Numbered from the stretch's first letter, positions 34,359 to 42,558 are shown. The stretch is DNA of 64,000 bases from UBA5314 sp035560815 (GCA_035560815.1 DATMYR010000027.1:1-64000), one strand, 5' to 3'. Notes: generated from the sequence alone by a model not told the origin. Made by a program: numbers and translations.

Positions 34359-34899
34359 CTTAACAGTTTTGCGCGTGGCGTTAATTCCATTATTTGTGGT
34401 TCTTCTCCTGATTAATATTCCTAATGGAGATTACTGGGCGGCTCTGGTTTTTGGCCTGGCGGCTTTAACCGACACCCTGGACGGTTACTTGGCTCGCCGT
34501 TGGAAGCAAGTAACAAAACTAGGCATAGTCATGGATCCTATTGCCGACAAACTGCTTATCACGGCTGCTTTGATCAGTCTGGTGGAACTGGCCCGGGTTC
34601 CGGCCTGGATTGCCATCGTTATTCTGGGTCGTGAATTTGCTGTGACTGGCCTGCGTGCTTTCAAAGCGGAAGAAGGAATTGTAATCCCGGCCAGTTTTCT
34701 GGGGAAAATGAAGACTTTGACTCAGGTGGTGGCCGTTTTTTTTAGTATTCTGGCACCGGCTTACCGCCCATATATATCCTTCCCTTTGGATTATTGGGTC
34801 CTATTGTTAACAGTATGTATCACCGTAATATCAGGGGTCGAATATTTCGTGAAGTTCTTGAGTCTCACCGAAGAGTTCTACCGTCCTCACCGGAAATAG
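34342..34899 (+). CDS. pgsA: CDP-diacylglycerol-glycerol-3-phosphate 3-phosphatidyltransferase
   Basis: Membrane enzyme making phosphatidylglycerol phosphate. The 185-residue protein has the CDP-alcohol phosphotransferase signature DTLDGYLARRWKQVTKLGIV continuing MDPIADK, and several hydrophobic helices. ATG 34342 is preferred to TTG 34339, being 8 bp past GGGGA within the end of rimO. It overlaps rimO by 17 bp, so coupling is likely. Confidence 0.95.
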   Translation: MNLPNSLTVLRVALIPLFVVLLLINIPNGDYWAALVFGLAALTDTLDGYLARRWKQVTKLGIVMDPIADKLLITAALISLVELARVPAWIAIVILGREFAVTGLRAFKAEEGIVIPASFLGKMKTLTQVVAVFFSILAPAYRPYISFPLDYWVLLLTVCITVISGVEYFVKFLSLTEEFYRPHRK

Positions 34900-35060
34900 G
34901 AGCAGTTCAGCTTCTGCAGTAATTTTCCAATCTACTCTTTTCCTCACCCAGCTCTCAATAGCCCACCTTAAAAGAGGATTCGTCTGCCTCAGTCCATGAG
35001 AACCTCGTTCGCGCTGCGTTACTTACCATATTTTGATGGGCCATCCTGGCTGCTGGCCTG

Positions 35061-35069
35061 TGCTATAAT
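35061..35069 (+). promoter_or_regulatory. Extended -10 promoter before the unknown membrane protein
   Basis: TGC followed by a perfect TATAAT (35064-35069), 25 bp before the start codon at 35094. No clear -35 hexamer. Confidence 0.5.
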
Positions 35070-35093
35070 AGACCAGAAGAGGGGTGCCGATAA

Positions 35094-35648
35094 ATGCCGA
35101 AAAACAGCGAATTTAGGGTGGCTATGGCCCTGCTGGCCTTGATATTGGTATTGTCTTTATCCTTCGGATCTTACTATTTATATCAACGCATGGGTATGGA
35201 AGCTCCGCTGGAAAAGCAACTGCTATCCTTGAACAGTGTGGAAAAAGTTAAAATAGACAATAAAAATCAATCTTATGATATTGAGATAACCCTGAAAAAG
35301 GTTGACGATCTCCAGGTGGTCTACAAGTCCATCCAGAAAGCGGTGGACCGAGCTCTACCCGGGAAAGTCTATGATCTGCACATTGTGGACCGGACAAATA
35401 CGCGCCTTCAGGATTTTCTCCAACATTTGCAGCCGGCTGTCTATGAATCACTGGCTAACAACCGTTTCATGTGGTTGGACGAAGAGATTGCTCGGCGCGC
35501 CGCTGCCCAGGGTCTGCATTATAAATTATTCGTTGACTCCCAGCATCTTTTCTTGCAGGTGGAGGACGGGGATGCCTATGCATATCAGGTGATCGAACGC
35601 AGCCCGGAATCATCCTCGACCGTAAATAATCAGCTCCCGACCAGTTAG
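35094..35648 (+). CDS. Unknown single-helix membrane protein
   Basis: The 184-residue protein starts at ATG 35094 with AGGGG upstream. A hydrophobic helix at about 9-30 (MALLALILVLSLSFGSYYLY) anchors it; the rest is soluble and charged, with IDNKNQSYDIEITLKKVDDLQ and DAYAYQVIERSPES. No recognised domain. It lies before an FtsH-like protease gene on the same strand, with a 79-bp gap, and may be transcribed with it. No function assigned. Confidence 0.6.
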   Translation: MPKNSEFRVAMALLALILVLSLSFGSYYLYQRMGMEAPLEKQLLSLNSVEKVKIDNKNQSYDIEITLKKVDDLQVVYKSIQKAVDRALPGKVYDLHIVDRTNTRLQDFLQHLQPAVYESLANNRFMWLDEEIARRAAAQGLHYKLFVDSQHLFLQVEDGDAYAYQVIERSPESSSTVNNQLPTS

Positions 35649-35727
35649 AGCCCCCACCGGGCTGACACGCCAGGTGGGTAGATCTTAGATAATAAATGCA
35701 TGTGTTTTTAATGGGGAGGTTCTTGTC

Positions 35728-37191
35728 TTGAAGGAGATTGCAGTAGGTTCTGGGGTAGGATTCCTAGTATTCCTGGCCGCAATTGGAATCAATGTTATGC
35801 CTATTCTGTTACTGGTCTTCTTGGCCGGTGGTTTTTATCTTTTTACCCGGACTCAGGGCAGCTTGAAATTGGACCAGGTGGGAAACGGAGTCGGGAAGAA
35901 CGACATTACCGGCTTTGACCAGATAGGTGGACAGGATTCTGCTATTAAAGAATTGAAAGAAGCCCTGCAGTTTGTGCTCAAACCTGAGGAGATTAGCCGC
36001 ATGGGCATAAGGCCATTAAAGGGCATCTTACTGGTCGGTCCTCCGGGTACTGGAAAAACCCTGTTGGCCAGGGCAGCGGCTAATTTTACAAGTTCGGTGT
36101 TTATTGCAGCATCCGGATCCGAGTTTATCGAAATCTATGCCGGAGTGGGAGCCAAACGCATACGTCAAATCTTTCGAGACGCACGCAAAAAGGCTCGTAA
36201 TGAGAATAAAAACAGTGCCATTATCTTCATTGATGAATTGGACGTACTGGGAGCGAAAAGGGGTAGTCATTCCAGCCATATGGAATACGACCAAACCCTT
36301 AACCAGCTCTTAGTGGAAATGGATGGGTTGAGTCAAAATGAGGATCCTCGCATACTAATCGTTGCCGCCACCAATCGTGCCGATTTGCTCGACCCGGCTA
36401 TTCTGCGCCCTGGTCGCTTCGACCGTCAGGTGCAGGTCAATCTTCCTGACCGCGTGGGCCGGGTGCATATTCTGGATATTCACACCCGCAATAAACCGCT
36501 GGCTGACCGGGATATTCTGGAGGAAATCGGACGTGAGACTTTCGGGTTTTCGGGCGCTCATCTGGAAAGCCTGGCCAATGAGGCGGCTATTCAGGCCATG
36601 CGTGAAAATTCCGAGATTATTGAACGACATCACTTCTCAGAAGCAGTCAACAAAGTCATGATGGGCGAGAAATTGGACCGTCGGCCCAAACCATCCGAAC
36701 TAGAACGGGTGGGTATTCATGAAGGCGGCCATGCCCTAATCAGCGAACTGCTGGAACCTGGTTCCGTCGCGTCTCTGACCATTACGCCCAGAGGCAACGC
36801 TTTGGGTTTCATGCGCAAGGCGCCTCGAGACGACCAGTATCTTTTTACCCGACAGGAGATGGAAAAACAAATCATGGTGGCAATTGCTGGAGCCCTGGCT
36901 GAAGAACTCGGTTTTGGAGAGCGCAGCACCGGAGCCCGCAATGATTTTGCCCAGGCCTGGAATTTAGCCCAGGAGATCGTTTCCAGTGGTCTTTCATCTC
37001 TGGGCATTATCAACGCCGATGACCTGCCTAAGGACCAGCTTTTTGAAGAGTGTCGGTGTTTGATCGCCCGGCTGGAGGAAAGCACCCGAGAAGTCCTGCA
37101 AAACAACCGGACATCCCTCCTGGCTATAGCCCAATGCCTGCACGAAGAAGAGAACATAGACCGAACACGTTTCCTGCTCTGCCTGCAGTAA
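35728..37191 (+). CDS. FtsH-like membrane ATP-dependent zinc protease, short form
   Basis: AAA+ protease anchored by an N-terminal hydrophobic stretch (about 7-40). The 487-residue length is well below the usual 600 or more of FtsH. Walker A GPPGTGKT (104-111), Walker B IIFIDELD, second-region RGRFDRQ-like segment RPGRFDRQ, and the zinc motif HEGGH (331-335) are present. The family motif is usually HEAGH, so the alanine is glycine here. A later Asp-rich NDFAQAW segment may give the third metal ligand. TTG 35728 follows GGGAGG. Classical FtsH would be elsewhere, so this looks like a second, distinct paralogue. Confidence 0.85.
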   Translation: MKEIAVGSGVGFLVFLAAIGINVMPILLLVFLAGGFYLFTRTQGSLKLDQVGNGVGKNDITGFDQIGGQDSAIKELKEALQFVLKPEEISRMGIRPLKGILLVGPPGTGKTLLARAAANFTSSVFIAASGSEFIEIYAGVGAKRIRQIFRDARKKARNENKNSAIIFIDELDVLGAKRGSHSSHMEYDQTLNQLLVEMDGLSQNEDPRILIVAATNRADLLDPAILRPGRFDRQVQVNLPDRVGRVHILDIHTRNKPLADRDILEEIGRETFGFSGAHLESLANEAAIQAMRENSEIIERHHFSEAVNKVMMGEKLDRRPKPSELERVGIHEGGHALISELLEPGSVASLTITPRGNALGFMRKAPRDDQYLFTRQEMEKQIMVAIAGALAEELGFGERSTGARNDFAQAWNLAQEIVSSGLSSLGIINADDLPKDQLFEECRCLIARLEESTREVLQNNRTSLLAIAQCLHEEENIDRTRFLLCLQ

Positions 37192-37251
37192 GGATAGGGT
37201 ACACACCTCCTCGCTAAGGATAGGGGACACACCCCTTGGGGGAATGTCCCC
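37191..37251. repeat. Direct and inverted repeats after the FtsH-like gene
   Basis: AAGGATAGGG(T/G)ACACACC occurs twice, at about 37191-37208 and 37216-37233. The second copy is the left arm of a hairpin: GGGGACA (37223-37229) pairs with TGTCCCC (37245-37251), with an inner CCCC/GGGG. It recalls the REP-like repeats elsewhere in this window but shares only the GGGGAC core. Confidence 0.6.
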
Positions 37252-37261
37252 ATGTTGCGCC

Positions 37262-37485
37262 CGCCGCCGGCGACGACATTTCGCCTAGTGCCGGTGGACC
37301 GAAGACCGTAGGTCTGAGCGACAGTAAGATCGGGGAGCGTGCGAAGCAAGCGCCCGATATTACAAGTGCCTGTGGTGCACCGGCCAGCTCAAGATGAGCT
37401 TAGGCGAATCCCGAGATGGCAAGTGCCCTTGGGGTGCCGCTTTATGAGCGGCAAGGCATGAAAAATATCCCTGACTAATAGCGCC
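37262..37485 (+). ncRNA. Structured RNA-like element, HEARO/omega-RNA-like, no protein
   Basis: This 220-bp stretch has no open frame but many compatible helices. AGACC-GTA-GGTCT lies at 37303-37315. A long hairpin ATCGG..GCG..TGC-GAA-GCA..CGC..CCGAT spans 37329-37359. AGCTC-AAGAT-GAGCT is at 37386-37400. TGCCGC-TTTATGA-GCGGCA is at 37435-37453. GATATT (37356-37361) can pair with AATATC (37464-37469), enclosing the 3' half. The pattern GACCGTAGGT...GAG and the 3' part recall HEARO RNA, the omega RNA of IscB elements, but no iscB-like gene is present. The strand and the family name are inferred by eye. Confidence 0.45.
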
Positions 37486-37507
37486 AAAGTATGATTTTTT
37501 AAATTTC

Positions 37508-37535
37508 GCCCGGCCTCGCTGCCGGGCTAGTTTAT
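37508..37535 (+). terminator. Hairpin after the structured RNA-like element
   Basis: GCCCGGC (37508-37514) pairs with GCCGGGC (37521-37527), followed by TAGTTTATT. The T-run is imperfect, so termination is only probable. Confidence 0.5.
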
Positions 37536-37679
37536 TCCTGTACTCTTTTTTTTTCAGTGCAACAGGGCATGGCTTTTCTGTGTAGAAATGTATAAACAGG
37601 GCAATGAAATGAGTAAGACTATCCATGATGGGTTCGGTCCTGCAGAGCTGGCGCAGAACCAGGGAGGAGTTGAAAGGAA

Positions 37680-38930
37680 ATGCAACGGGCTTTTATTATT
37701 TCGACCGGAACGGAATTAATGCTGGGAACCACGAATGATACGAATACCACCTTTCTTTCGCAAAAACTGACCGCTCTGGGCTTTAAAGTGGTGGGGAAAA
37801 GCACGGTGGGTGACAGTGAAGAATATATAGGTGATGCCTTTCGCCTGGGCTTGCAAGCCGCCGACCTGGTTGTTTGCAGTGGGGGCCTGGGTCCCACCCG
37901 GGATGATTTGACCAAAGAAACAGCCTGCCGAGTATTGGGTGTGGAGCAGGTGCTTATGGAAGAGGAAGCCGGGCGCTTGCGGGAGTATTTCCGAAGCAGA
38001 CAACGAGAAATGCCCGAGTCTAATTTGAAACAAGCCACATTTCCTCGTGAAGCCACCGTGCTACGCAACTATTTTGGTACAGCTCCAGGAATGTACCTGA
38101 AGCGCCAGAATACAGTGGTCGTACTCCTGCCCGGCCCGCCCAGGGAAATGCAGCCCATGTTCAAGGGAGAGGTTGAACCGTTACTGAAACAGGACTTTGC
38201 TTTGCAAGCCGACCTCATCGCGCGTCGAACGGTTAAGGTATTGGGCCTGGGGGAGTCGCAGGTAGAAGCACGGATCGGAGATTTAATGGATCATGCCCAG
38301 GCTTACAGCCTGGCTTTGCTGGCTTGCGACGGGGAAGTGCATATTAAAATCACCGCCGAAGGTGAAAATTCCAGGGACAGTCATGATATCATGGAAAAAA
38401 TATCAGTGGAAATACAACAACGTATGGGAAAGCATATCTTTGGCCGGGATGAGGATACTCTGGAAGGACAGGTAGCTGATCTGTTGGTCAGGCGGGGGCT
38501 TCGAGTGGCAGCCGCTGAATCCTGCACAGGTGGATTGCTTTCCAAGATGCTTACCAACCAGCCGGGCAGTTCCAACTTTTTCTGGGGGTCGGTCTGCACC
38601 TACAGCAACCAGGCCAAGGAATCATTCCTGCATGTTTCCCCTGATACCCTGGCTGAATTCGGCGCCGTAAGTCCACAAACGGCTGAAGAAATGGCTCAGG
38701 GGTTGCGCGAGTTTTCCGGAGTCGATATTACCCTTTCCGTAACCGGAATTGCCGGACCGGATGGGGGTAGCGACGAAAAGCCGGTAGGGCTGGTCTACCT
38801 GGGCCTATCGACGCCTGAATCTTGCCAAACTCGGGAACTGCGTTTTGTAGGAACCAGGGATGCCGTACGCACCCTGGCAGCCAAGTGCGCTTTGGACCTG
38901 TTGAGGAGGCACCTGCTGGGGGAGGGATAG
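37680..38930 (+). CDS. cinA: CinA family nicotinamide-nucleotide amidase / competence-damage protein
   Basis: A 416-residue two-domain protein. N-terminal MoCF-like domain (FIISTGTELMLGTTNDTN, GGLGPTRDDLT) with ADP-ribose or pyrophosphatase activity in relatives, and C-terminal amidase domain (AAESCTGGLLSKMLT, SVTGIAGPDGG) that deamidates nicotinamide mononucleotide. ATG 37680 is preceded by GGAGG and GAAAGGAA. In Firmicutes cinA commonly precedes recA, as it does here with thpR between. Confidence 0.94.
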   Translation: MQRAFIISTGTELMLGTTNDTNTTFLSQKLTALGFKVVGKSTVGDSEEYIGDAFRLGLQAADLVVCSGGLGPTRDDLTKETACRVLGVEQVLMEEEAGRLREYFRSRQREMPESNLKQATFPREATVLRNYFGTAPGMYLKRQNTVVVLLPGPPREMQPMFKGEVEPLLKQDFALQADLIARRTVKVLGLGESQVEARIGDLMDHAQAYSLALLACDGEVHIKITAEGENSRDSHDIMEKISVEIQQRMGKHIFGRDEDTLEGQVADLLVRRGLRVAAAESCTGGLLSKMLTNQPGSSNFFWGSVCTYSNQAKESFLHVSPDTLAEFGAVSPQTAEEMAQGLREFSGVDITLSVTGIAGPDGGSDEKPVGLVYLGLSTPESCQTRELRFVGTRDAVRTLAAKCALDLLRRHLLGEG

Positions 38931-38934
38931 ATCC

Positions 38935-39495
38935 ATGAGGCTTTTCGTGGCGATACCGGTAAGTCAGATGGTTAGAGAATACGCTGCGGCTATCAGGAGT
39001 GAACTGGAGCAGAGCCGTCCCGATGTAAAATGGGTGGAAGCGCAGAACTACCACCTGACGCTGAAATTCCTGGGGGAAGTGAAAGCAGACAATCTGAAGG
39101 CCATTCAGGCAAAGCTGCAGATGGCAGCCCAGGCTTGCCCGCCCTTTGGCCTGGAGACCAGGGGGGTAGGCTTTTTTCCGAACTCCAATCGGCCCCGGGT
39201 TATCTGGGCTGGAATCAGGGGTGAAATGGACAAAAGTGAGTTTCTTGGTGAACGAATTGACACCTATCTGGCTGAACTTGGTTTCGATCCGGAAAAGAAA
39301 CGCAGCTTTCACCTGACTCTGGGGCGGGTGCGTTCCGAACTGGGGCTGAAGGAGCTGTGCCTCAAGACGGCGGGAGTCAACAAGTGCTGCGAGACCATAT
39401 CATTTCCCGTGGATAGGTTTTTGCTTATGGTGAGCAAACTTACTCCCCGCGGACCTCAATATTCCATTCTGGAAAGTTATTTTCTGGAAGGTTAG
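38935..39495 (+). CDS. thpR: RNA 2',3'-cyclic phosphodiesterase (2H family)
   Basis: The 186-residue protein has the two HxTx motifs of the 2H phosphoesterase superfamily: NYHLTLKFLG and SFHLTLGRVR. Relatives open 2',3'-cyclic phosphates of RNA. ATG 38935 has GGGGGAGG 5 bp upstream, 4 bp after the cinA stop, so it is co-transcribed with cinA. It ends just before the recA promoter. Confidence 0.93.
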   Translation: MRLFVAIPVSQMVREYAAAIRSELEQSRPDVKWVEAQNYHLTLKFLGEVKADNLKAIQAKLQMAAQACPPFGLETRGVGFFPNSNRPRVIWAGIRGEMDKSEFLGERIDTYLAELGFDPEKKRSFHLTLGRVRSELGLKELCLKTAGVNKCCETISFPVDRFLLMVSKLTPRGPQYSILESYFLEG

Positions 39496-39497
39496 CA

Positions 39498-39526
39498 TTG
39501 ACATAGCTATACGAGCGTAATAAAAT
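39498..39526 (+). promoter_or_regulatory. recA SigA promoter
   Basis: TTGACA (39498-39503), a 17-bp spacer and TAAAAT (39521-39526). It is followed 7 bp later by a LexA box, so this is the SOS-regulated recA promoter. Confidence 0.8.
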
Positions 39527-39533
39527 AAAAGGG

Positions 39534-39547
39534 CGAACATATGTTTG
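39534..39547 (+). promoter_or_regulatory. LexA (DinR) SOS operator at recA
   Basis: CGAAC-ATAT-GTTTG (39534-39547) matches the Gram-positive SOS box CGAACnnnnGTTCG in all but one base. It lies downstream of the -10 box, where a repressor would block transcription. It contains the ATG at 39541, which is therefore not the recA start. Confidence 0.8.
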
Positions 39548-39561
39548 AGGGAGGGGCCGAC

Positions 39562-40587
39562 GTGGATGTAAATCAAGGCAGGACAGATGCTATTAATAAT
39601 GCCATCAAAAGTATTGAGAGACAATTCGGCAAAGGGTCGATCATGAAGTTGGGAGAAGCCACCGCTATGAATGTGGAGGTGATCCCCACTGGCTGTACAT
39701 CACTGGACATAGCTCTGGGGGTGGGCGGTTTTCCCCGGGGCAGGGTCATCGAGATTTTTGGGCCGGAATCTTCCGGGAAAACAACGGTGGCATTGCATGT
39801 CATTGCTCAGGCACAAAAGGACGGTGGTATGGCTGCCTTCGTAGATGCCGAACATGCTCTTGATCCCCTTTATGCAAGGAATCTGGGGGTGGACATCAAC
39901 AACCTGCTGGTTGCTCAGCCCGACTCCGGAGAACAAGCTCTGGAAATTACTGAAGCCTTGGTCCGCAGCGGAGCCATTGATGTGGTGGTCATAGACTCGG
40001 TAGCTGCTCTGGTCCCCAGGGCGGAACTGGACGGGGAAATGGGAGATGTTCATGTCGGGTTGCAAGCCCGCCTCATGTCGCAGGCCTTGCGCAAATTGAC
40101 CGGACACATCAGTAAATCTCGGGCCTGTGTGGTCTTTATCAATCAGATCCGGGAGAAGGTCGGCGTAGTGTATGGCAATCCCGAGACGACCTCCGGGGGC
40201 AGAGCGCTCAAATTCTATTGCTCTGTGCGGGTGGAAGTAAGGAAGGGCGAAACGATCAAACAGGGTACTGATATTATGGGCAGCCGCACCAAGGCCAAGG
40301 TGGTCAAGAACAAAGTAGCGCCCCCTTTTAAAACCGCTGAATTTGATATCATGTATGGAAGTGGAATTTCCCGGGAGGGAGATCTCCTGGACATCGCCTG
40401 CGCTTTGGACATTATTCAGAAGAGCGGATCCTGGTATTCCTATGAGGGAGACCGCATGGGCCAGGGACGGGAAAATGCCAAAGAATACCTGAAAAACAAT
40501 GTGGAGTTCTGCGCAGCTTTGGAGCAAAAGGTTAAGACTTCCACAAAACTACCCGACATTAAAGACAGCAATAGAGAGGAAGCTTGA
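39562..40587 (+). CDS. recA: RecA recombinase
   Basis: ATP-dependent strand-exchange protein and coprotease for LexA. The 341-residue protein has Walker A GPESSGKTT at about 60-68, FGKGSIMKLG, the conserved DALxPLYARNLGVD segment and the L2 loop region VFINQIREKVG. GTG 39562 is chosen because GGGAGGGG lies 5 bp upstream and the ATG at 39541 lies within the SOS box. No recX follows. Its stop overlaps the -35 box of the promoter of the next gene. Confidence 0.97.
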   Translation: MDVNQGRTDAINNAIKSIERQFGKGSIMKLGEATAMNVEVIPTGCTSLDIALGVGGFPRGRVIEIFGPESSGKTTVALHVIAQAQKDGGMAAFVDAEHALDPLYARNLGVDINNLLVAQPDSGEQALEITEALVRSGAIDVVVIDSVAALVPRAELDGEMGDVHVGLQARLMSQALRKLTGHISKSRACVVFINQIREKVGVVYGNPETTSGGRALKFYCSVRVEVRKGETIKQGTDIMGSRTKAKVVKNKVAPPFKTAEFDIMYGSGISREGDLLDIACALDIIQKSGSWYSYEGDRMGQGRENAKEYLKNNVEFCAALEQKVKTSTKLPDIKDSNREEA

Positions 40588-40612
40588 CACTCTTCTGGAA
40601 ACTAACTAAAAT
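40584..40612 (+). promoter_or_regulatory. SigA promoter of the rny leader
   Basis: TTGACA (40584-40589), 17-bp spacer, TAAAAT (40607-40612), overlapping the recA stop codon. Transcription would start near 40619, giving a leader of about 340 bases before rny. Confidence 0.75.
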
Positions 40613-40618
40613 TTTAGT

Positions 40619-40909
40619 AAGGTTCTAGTTGAGAAGTCATAACTCGTGGCTTCGACCATAGAGACAAGTGGGTTCTGATGTGGAAATTCAATTGTCCCTG
40701 AAGTTAGGATTGGCGGCCCGGTCTGCCGTCAGTTTATGGATTATAGATGGTGATAACAGGAACAGCTTTGAATTAAACACAGTTAATACGCGCTAGGCTT
40801 CATCTTACCCCAACGCCGGAGATGAAGCCGGGGCGGGGGACCAATTGCAATCGTGGACGGTGCGAGTTCCTCTGACTTCAGACTAAACCGAGTTAGACTC
40901 GGTTTTTTT
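40619..40909 (+). promoter_or_regulatory. Long structured leader of rny with terminator
   Basis: A 290-base leader with stable hairpins and a terminator. A perfect 10-bp stem GGCTTCATCT/AGATGAAGCC lies at 40796-40829. Directly after it comes CCGGGGCGGGGGACCAA (about 40828-40844), which resembles the GGGCGGGGGACCCAA core of the ydaO cyclic-di-AMP riboswitch. The remaining ydaO features are not convincing. It ends in AAACCGAG/CTCGGTTT (40885-40905) plus a T-run. I infer a transcription attenuator; the ligand is unknown. Confidence 0.5.
40885..40909 (+). terminator. Attenuator terminator of the rny leader
   Basis: AAACCGAG (40885-40892) pairs with CTCGGTTT (40898-40905) around TTAGA, followed by TTTTTTT. 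It would stop the leader transcript before the rny coding region. Confidence 0.8.
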
Positions 40910-40959
40910 GCGTTTTCTTAAATTATCGCAAATAAGATTATAAATCGAAGAAAAGGGAG

Positions 40960-42510
40960 GTGAACAAGATAGGATCAGTAGGAGTTATTGTAGCTTTGAT
41001 AGTTTTTTTGGTGGTTGGCTTGAGTGCCGGCTATTACCTGAGGAAGGTCCTTGCTGAAGGCAGGATCGGAGCAGCCGAAGAAGAGGCCAAGCGTATTCTG
41101 GAGCAGGCTTCAAAAGAGGTGGAAGCCCAGAAGAAGGAAGCGCTGGTGGAAGCCAAGGAGGAAATCCACCGCAACCGACAGGACGCTGAAAAGGAGAACC
41201 GCGACCGTCGGAGAGAGCTGGACCGGATCGAAAGACGCATCCTGCAAAAGGAAGAGATGCTGGATCGTAAAAGCGAGAACATGGAGAAAAAGGAACAGGG
41301 ACTTAGTGATAAGGAAAAGGACATTGATAAGACCCAGCAGGACTTGAAGATGATCCTCACTCAACAGTTAAAGGAACTGGAGCGTCTTTCCGGCTTAACC
41401 TCGGACGAAGCCAAAGAACTTTTGCTATATAACGTAGAACAGCAAATTCGCCAGGAGACTGCCCTCATGATCAAGTCTCTGGAAGCGGAAGCCAAAGAAG
41501 AGTCTGATAAGAGAGCCAAGAACATCCTTTCCCTGGCTATTCAGAAGTGTGCTGCAGACGTGGTATCCGAGACCACTGTATCCGTAGTAGCTTTGCCCAA
41601 TGACGAGATGAAGGGCAGGATAATTGGACGGGAAGGAAGGAATATTCGGACCTTTGAGACTCTCACCGGTGTGGATTTGATTATCGACGATACACCGGAG
41701 GCGGTTATTCTATCCTCATTCGATCCCATCCGTCGGGAGGTAGCCCGGGTGGCTCTGGACAATCTGGTTTCAGATGGACGCATACACCCGGCTCGCATTG
41801 AAGAGATGGTGGAAAAGGCCCGCAAGGAAATCGAACAAGAGCTGCGCGAAGTCGGAGAACAGGCTGCGTTCGAAGTGGGAGTACACGGCCTGCATCCGGA
41901 GATCATTAAACTCCTGGGCCGGTTGAAATACCGTACCAGCTACGGACAGAATGTCTTGAAACACTCCATTGAAGTGGCGCATTTGGCAGGAGTGATGGCC
42001 GCCGAACTGGACGTGGATGTGATGCTGGCCAAACGGGCCGGACTTCTGCATGACCTGGGCAAAGCTGTAGATCATGAAGTGCAAGGACCTCATGTAGAGA
42101 TTGGTGTGGATCTGACTCGCAAATATCGCGAGAGTAAAGAGGTTATTCATGCGGTTGCTGCTCACCACGGCGACGTGCAGCCGGAAAGCATCGAGGCCGT
42201 TCTCGTACAGGCGGCTGACGCAATCTCCGCATCCCGGCCGGGAGCTAGGCGCGAGACCCTGGAAGCCTACATAAAACGCCTGGAGAAACTGGAAGCATTG
42301 GCTGATTCATTTAGCGGAGTGGACAGGTCTTTTGCTATTCAGGCTGGCCGTGAGGTCAGGATTATTGTTAAGCCTGAAGAAATCGATGATTTGGCTTCCA
42401 TTAATCTGTCGCGGGATATTGCTCGAAAGGTTGAAAATGAACTGGATTATCCGGGACAGATCAAAGTGGTTGTTATCCGCGAAACCCGTTCGGTTGAATT
42501 TGCCAAGTAA
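40960..42510 (+). CDS. rny: Ribonuclease Y
   Basis: Membrane-anchored endoribonuclease that begins mRNA decay. The 516-residue protein has an N-terminal helix (GVIVALIVFLVVGLSAGYYL), a long charged coiled coil (about 30-200), a KH RNA-binding domain with IIGREGRNIRTFE, and an HD domain with LLHDLGKAVDHE. GTG 40960 is listed, but AGGGAGG at 40954-40960 overlaps it. The spacing would fit ATA 40969 in the same frame, so the true start is uncertain (see findings). The helix is retained either way. Confidence 0.92.
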   Translation: MNKIGSVGVIVALIVFLVVGLSAGYYLRKVLAEGRIGAAEEEAKRILEQASKEVEAQKKEALVEAKEEIHRNRQDAEKENRDRRRELDRIERRILQKEEMLDRKSENMEKKEQGLSDKEKDIDKTQQDLKMILTQQLKELERLSGLTSDEAKELLLYNVEQQIRQETALMIKSLEAEAKEESDKRAKNILSLAIQKCAADVVSETTVSVVALPNDEMKGRIIGREGRNIRTFETLTGVDLIIDDTPEAVILSSFDPIRREVARVALDNLVSDGRIHPARIEEMVEKARKEIEQELREVGEQAAFEVGVHGLHPEIIKLLGRLKYRTSYGQNVLKHSIEVAHLAGVMAAELDVDVMLAKRAGLLHDLGKAVDHEVQGPHVEIGVDLTRKYRESKEVIHAVAAHHGDVQPESIEAVLVQAADAISASRPGARRETLEAYIKRLEKLEALADSFSGVDRSFAIQAGREVRIIVKPEEIDDLASINLSRDIARKVENELDYPGQIKVVVIRETRSVEFAK

Positions 42511-42520
42511 ATAAAGTGAA

Positions 42521-42558
42521 TAGGGTGTAGGGCTGAAGAGCTCTACACCCTACTTTTA
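42521..42558 (+). terminator. Strong terminator after rny
   Basis: TAGGGTGTAG (42521-42530) pairs exactly with CTACACCCTA (42543-42552), with an inner GCT/AGC, followed by CTTTTAT. Confidence 0.9.

Noticed and set aside
39700..40527. 275-codon minus-strand frame inside recA
   Set aside because: Antisense shadow of the strongly conserved recA sequence; no ribosome binding site or recognisable motif.
40215..42168. Minus-strand frames across recA and rny, including long runs of Ser and Phe
   Set aside because: They mirror the charged coiled coil of RNase Y and have biased, low-complexity composition.
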